Assembly (NCBI GenBank): GCA_934525405.1
Contig: CAKSZF010000085.1
Location: forward strand, 1-6,554
Length of the DNA stretch: 6,554 nucleotides
From: an uncultured Faecalibacterium sp.
Lineage (GTDB): Bacteria > Bacillota > Clostridia > Oscillospirales > Ruminococcaceae
Direction: 5' to 3'
In this document: positions 6,528-6,554 of the stretch, piece after piece
Position numbering within the stretch: the first letter of the stretch is position 1
Layout of the letters: each line of letters begins with the position of its first letter
Notes under the pieces: model-generated
Told to the model about the DNA's origin: nothing
Seen by the model: the letters and a program-made list of their open reading frames with translations, nothing else
Database searches by the model: none
Program-made: the position numbers and the translations under genes

Positions 6528-6553
6528 TGGAACGCTCCGTGGGGCGGCTTTTT
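6519..6553 (+). terminator. Intrinsic terminator of the T-box leader
   Basis: GCCGTCCCA (6519-6527) pairs with TGGGGCGGC (6540-6548), with one G-U. The stem continues through a T-G wobble and GGA with TCC to give about 13 bp closed by an ACGC loop, followed by five T. It is the regulated terminator and also the first terminator met by transcripts arriving from the upstream glycan operon. Confidence 0.92.
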
Positions 6554-6554
6554 G

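Larger units (their letters stand above)
6301..6553 (+). promoter_or_regulatory. T-box riboswitch leader, best read as tRNA-Val responsive
   Basis: A T-box RNA senses the charging state of one tRNA and lets transcription continue when that tRNA is uncharged. Stem I: base TGC (6306-6308) with GCA (6402-6404), AAAG (6315-6318) with CTTT (6395-6398), a specifier loop with AGTG (6319-6322) on its 5' side, TGC (6323-6325) with GCA (6386-6388), the conserved AGAGAG (6343-6348), and a distal helix CCGGG (6349-6353) with CCCGG (6366-6370). The usual layout places the specifier just before ACTTTGGAGC, giving GTC at 6391-6393, a Val codon. Then come a stem II-like helix (6406-6411 with 6429-6434), a hairpin around ACGTTACAG (6442-6461) resembling stem IIA/B, and stem III (6469-6475 with 6480-6486). 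The antiterminator bulge TGGT fits a tRNA with discriminator A, as in tRNA-Val. The controlled gene, perhaps valS, is outside the window. T-box identity is firm; the specifier is likely but not certain. Confidence 0.93.

Overview
The window looks like chromosomal DNA of a GC-rich Gram-positive anaerobe of the class Clostridia, most plausibly a Faecalibacterium- or Subdoligranulum-like member of the Oscillospiraceae. This is inference. It rests on strong AGGAGG-type ribosome binding sites, TTG start codons, a T-box leader (a mainly Firmicutes device), a YitJ-type methionine enzyme and strongly GC-biased third codon positions. No species was confirmed by a search.

Layout. (1) Positions 1-814, minus strand: a RimJ/RimL-like GNAT N-acetyltransferase, followed by the first 69 codons of the ribosome-associated GTPase HflX. 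The two are joined by a TTGA stop/start overlap, and hflX runs off the left edge. (2) Positions 815-963: a divergent promoter region with a good candidate sigma-A promoter on each strand. A 6-bp inverted repeat touches both -35 boxes. (3) Positions 964-6265, plus strand: a compact four-gene operon. It contains a bifunctional homocysteine S-methyltransferase/methylenetetrahydrofolate reductase, a GT2 glycosyltransferase, a Wzx-like polysaccharide flippase and a second, paralogous GT2 glycosyltransferase. Junctions are a TTGA overlap, an 18-nt gap and an ATGA overlap. (4) Positions 6266-6554: a near-consensus promoter starting at the base after the last stop codon, then a complete T-box riboswitch with an intrinsic terminator. 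The gene it controls lies beyond the right edge. The best specifier reading is GUC (Val), so valS is the leading candidate.

How the parts work together. The first operon gene makes methionine from homocysteine and links this to folate one-carbon units. The next three genes form a small surface-glycan module: two glycosyltransferases that would build a lipid-linked oligosaccharide and a flippase that would move it across the membrane. No initiating sugar-phosphate transferase or polymerase is present. The methionine gene and the glycan genes share no obvious pathway, and the tight overlap between them is the most unusual gene arrangement here. The operon has no terminator of its own, so its transcripts should run into the T-box leader.

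I see no mobile element, CRISPR array, tRNA, rRNA or toxin-antitoxin pair. I found no convincing new defence or mobile system. The points of interest are regulatory and organisational.
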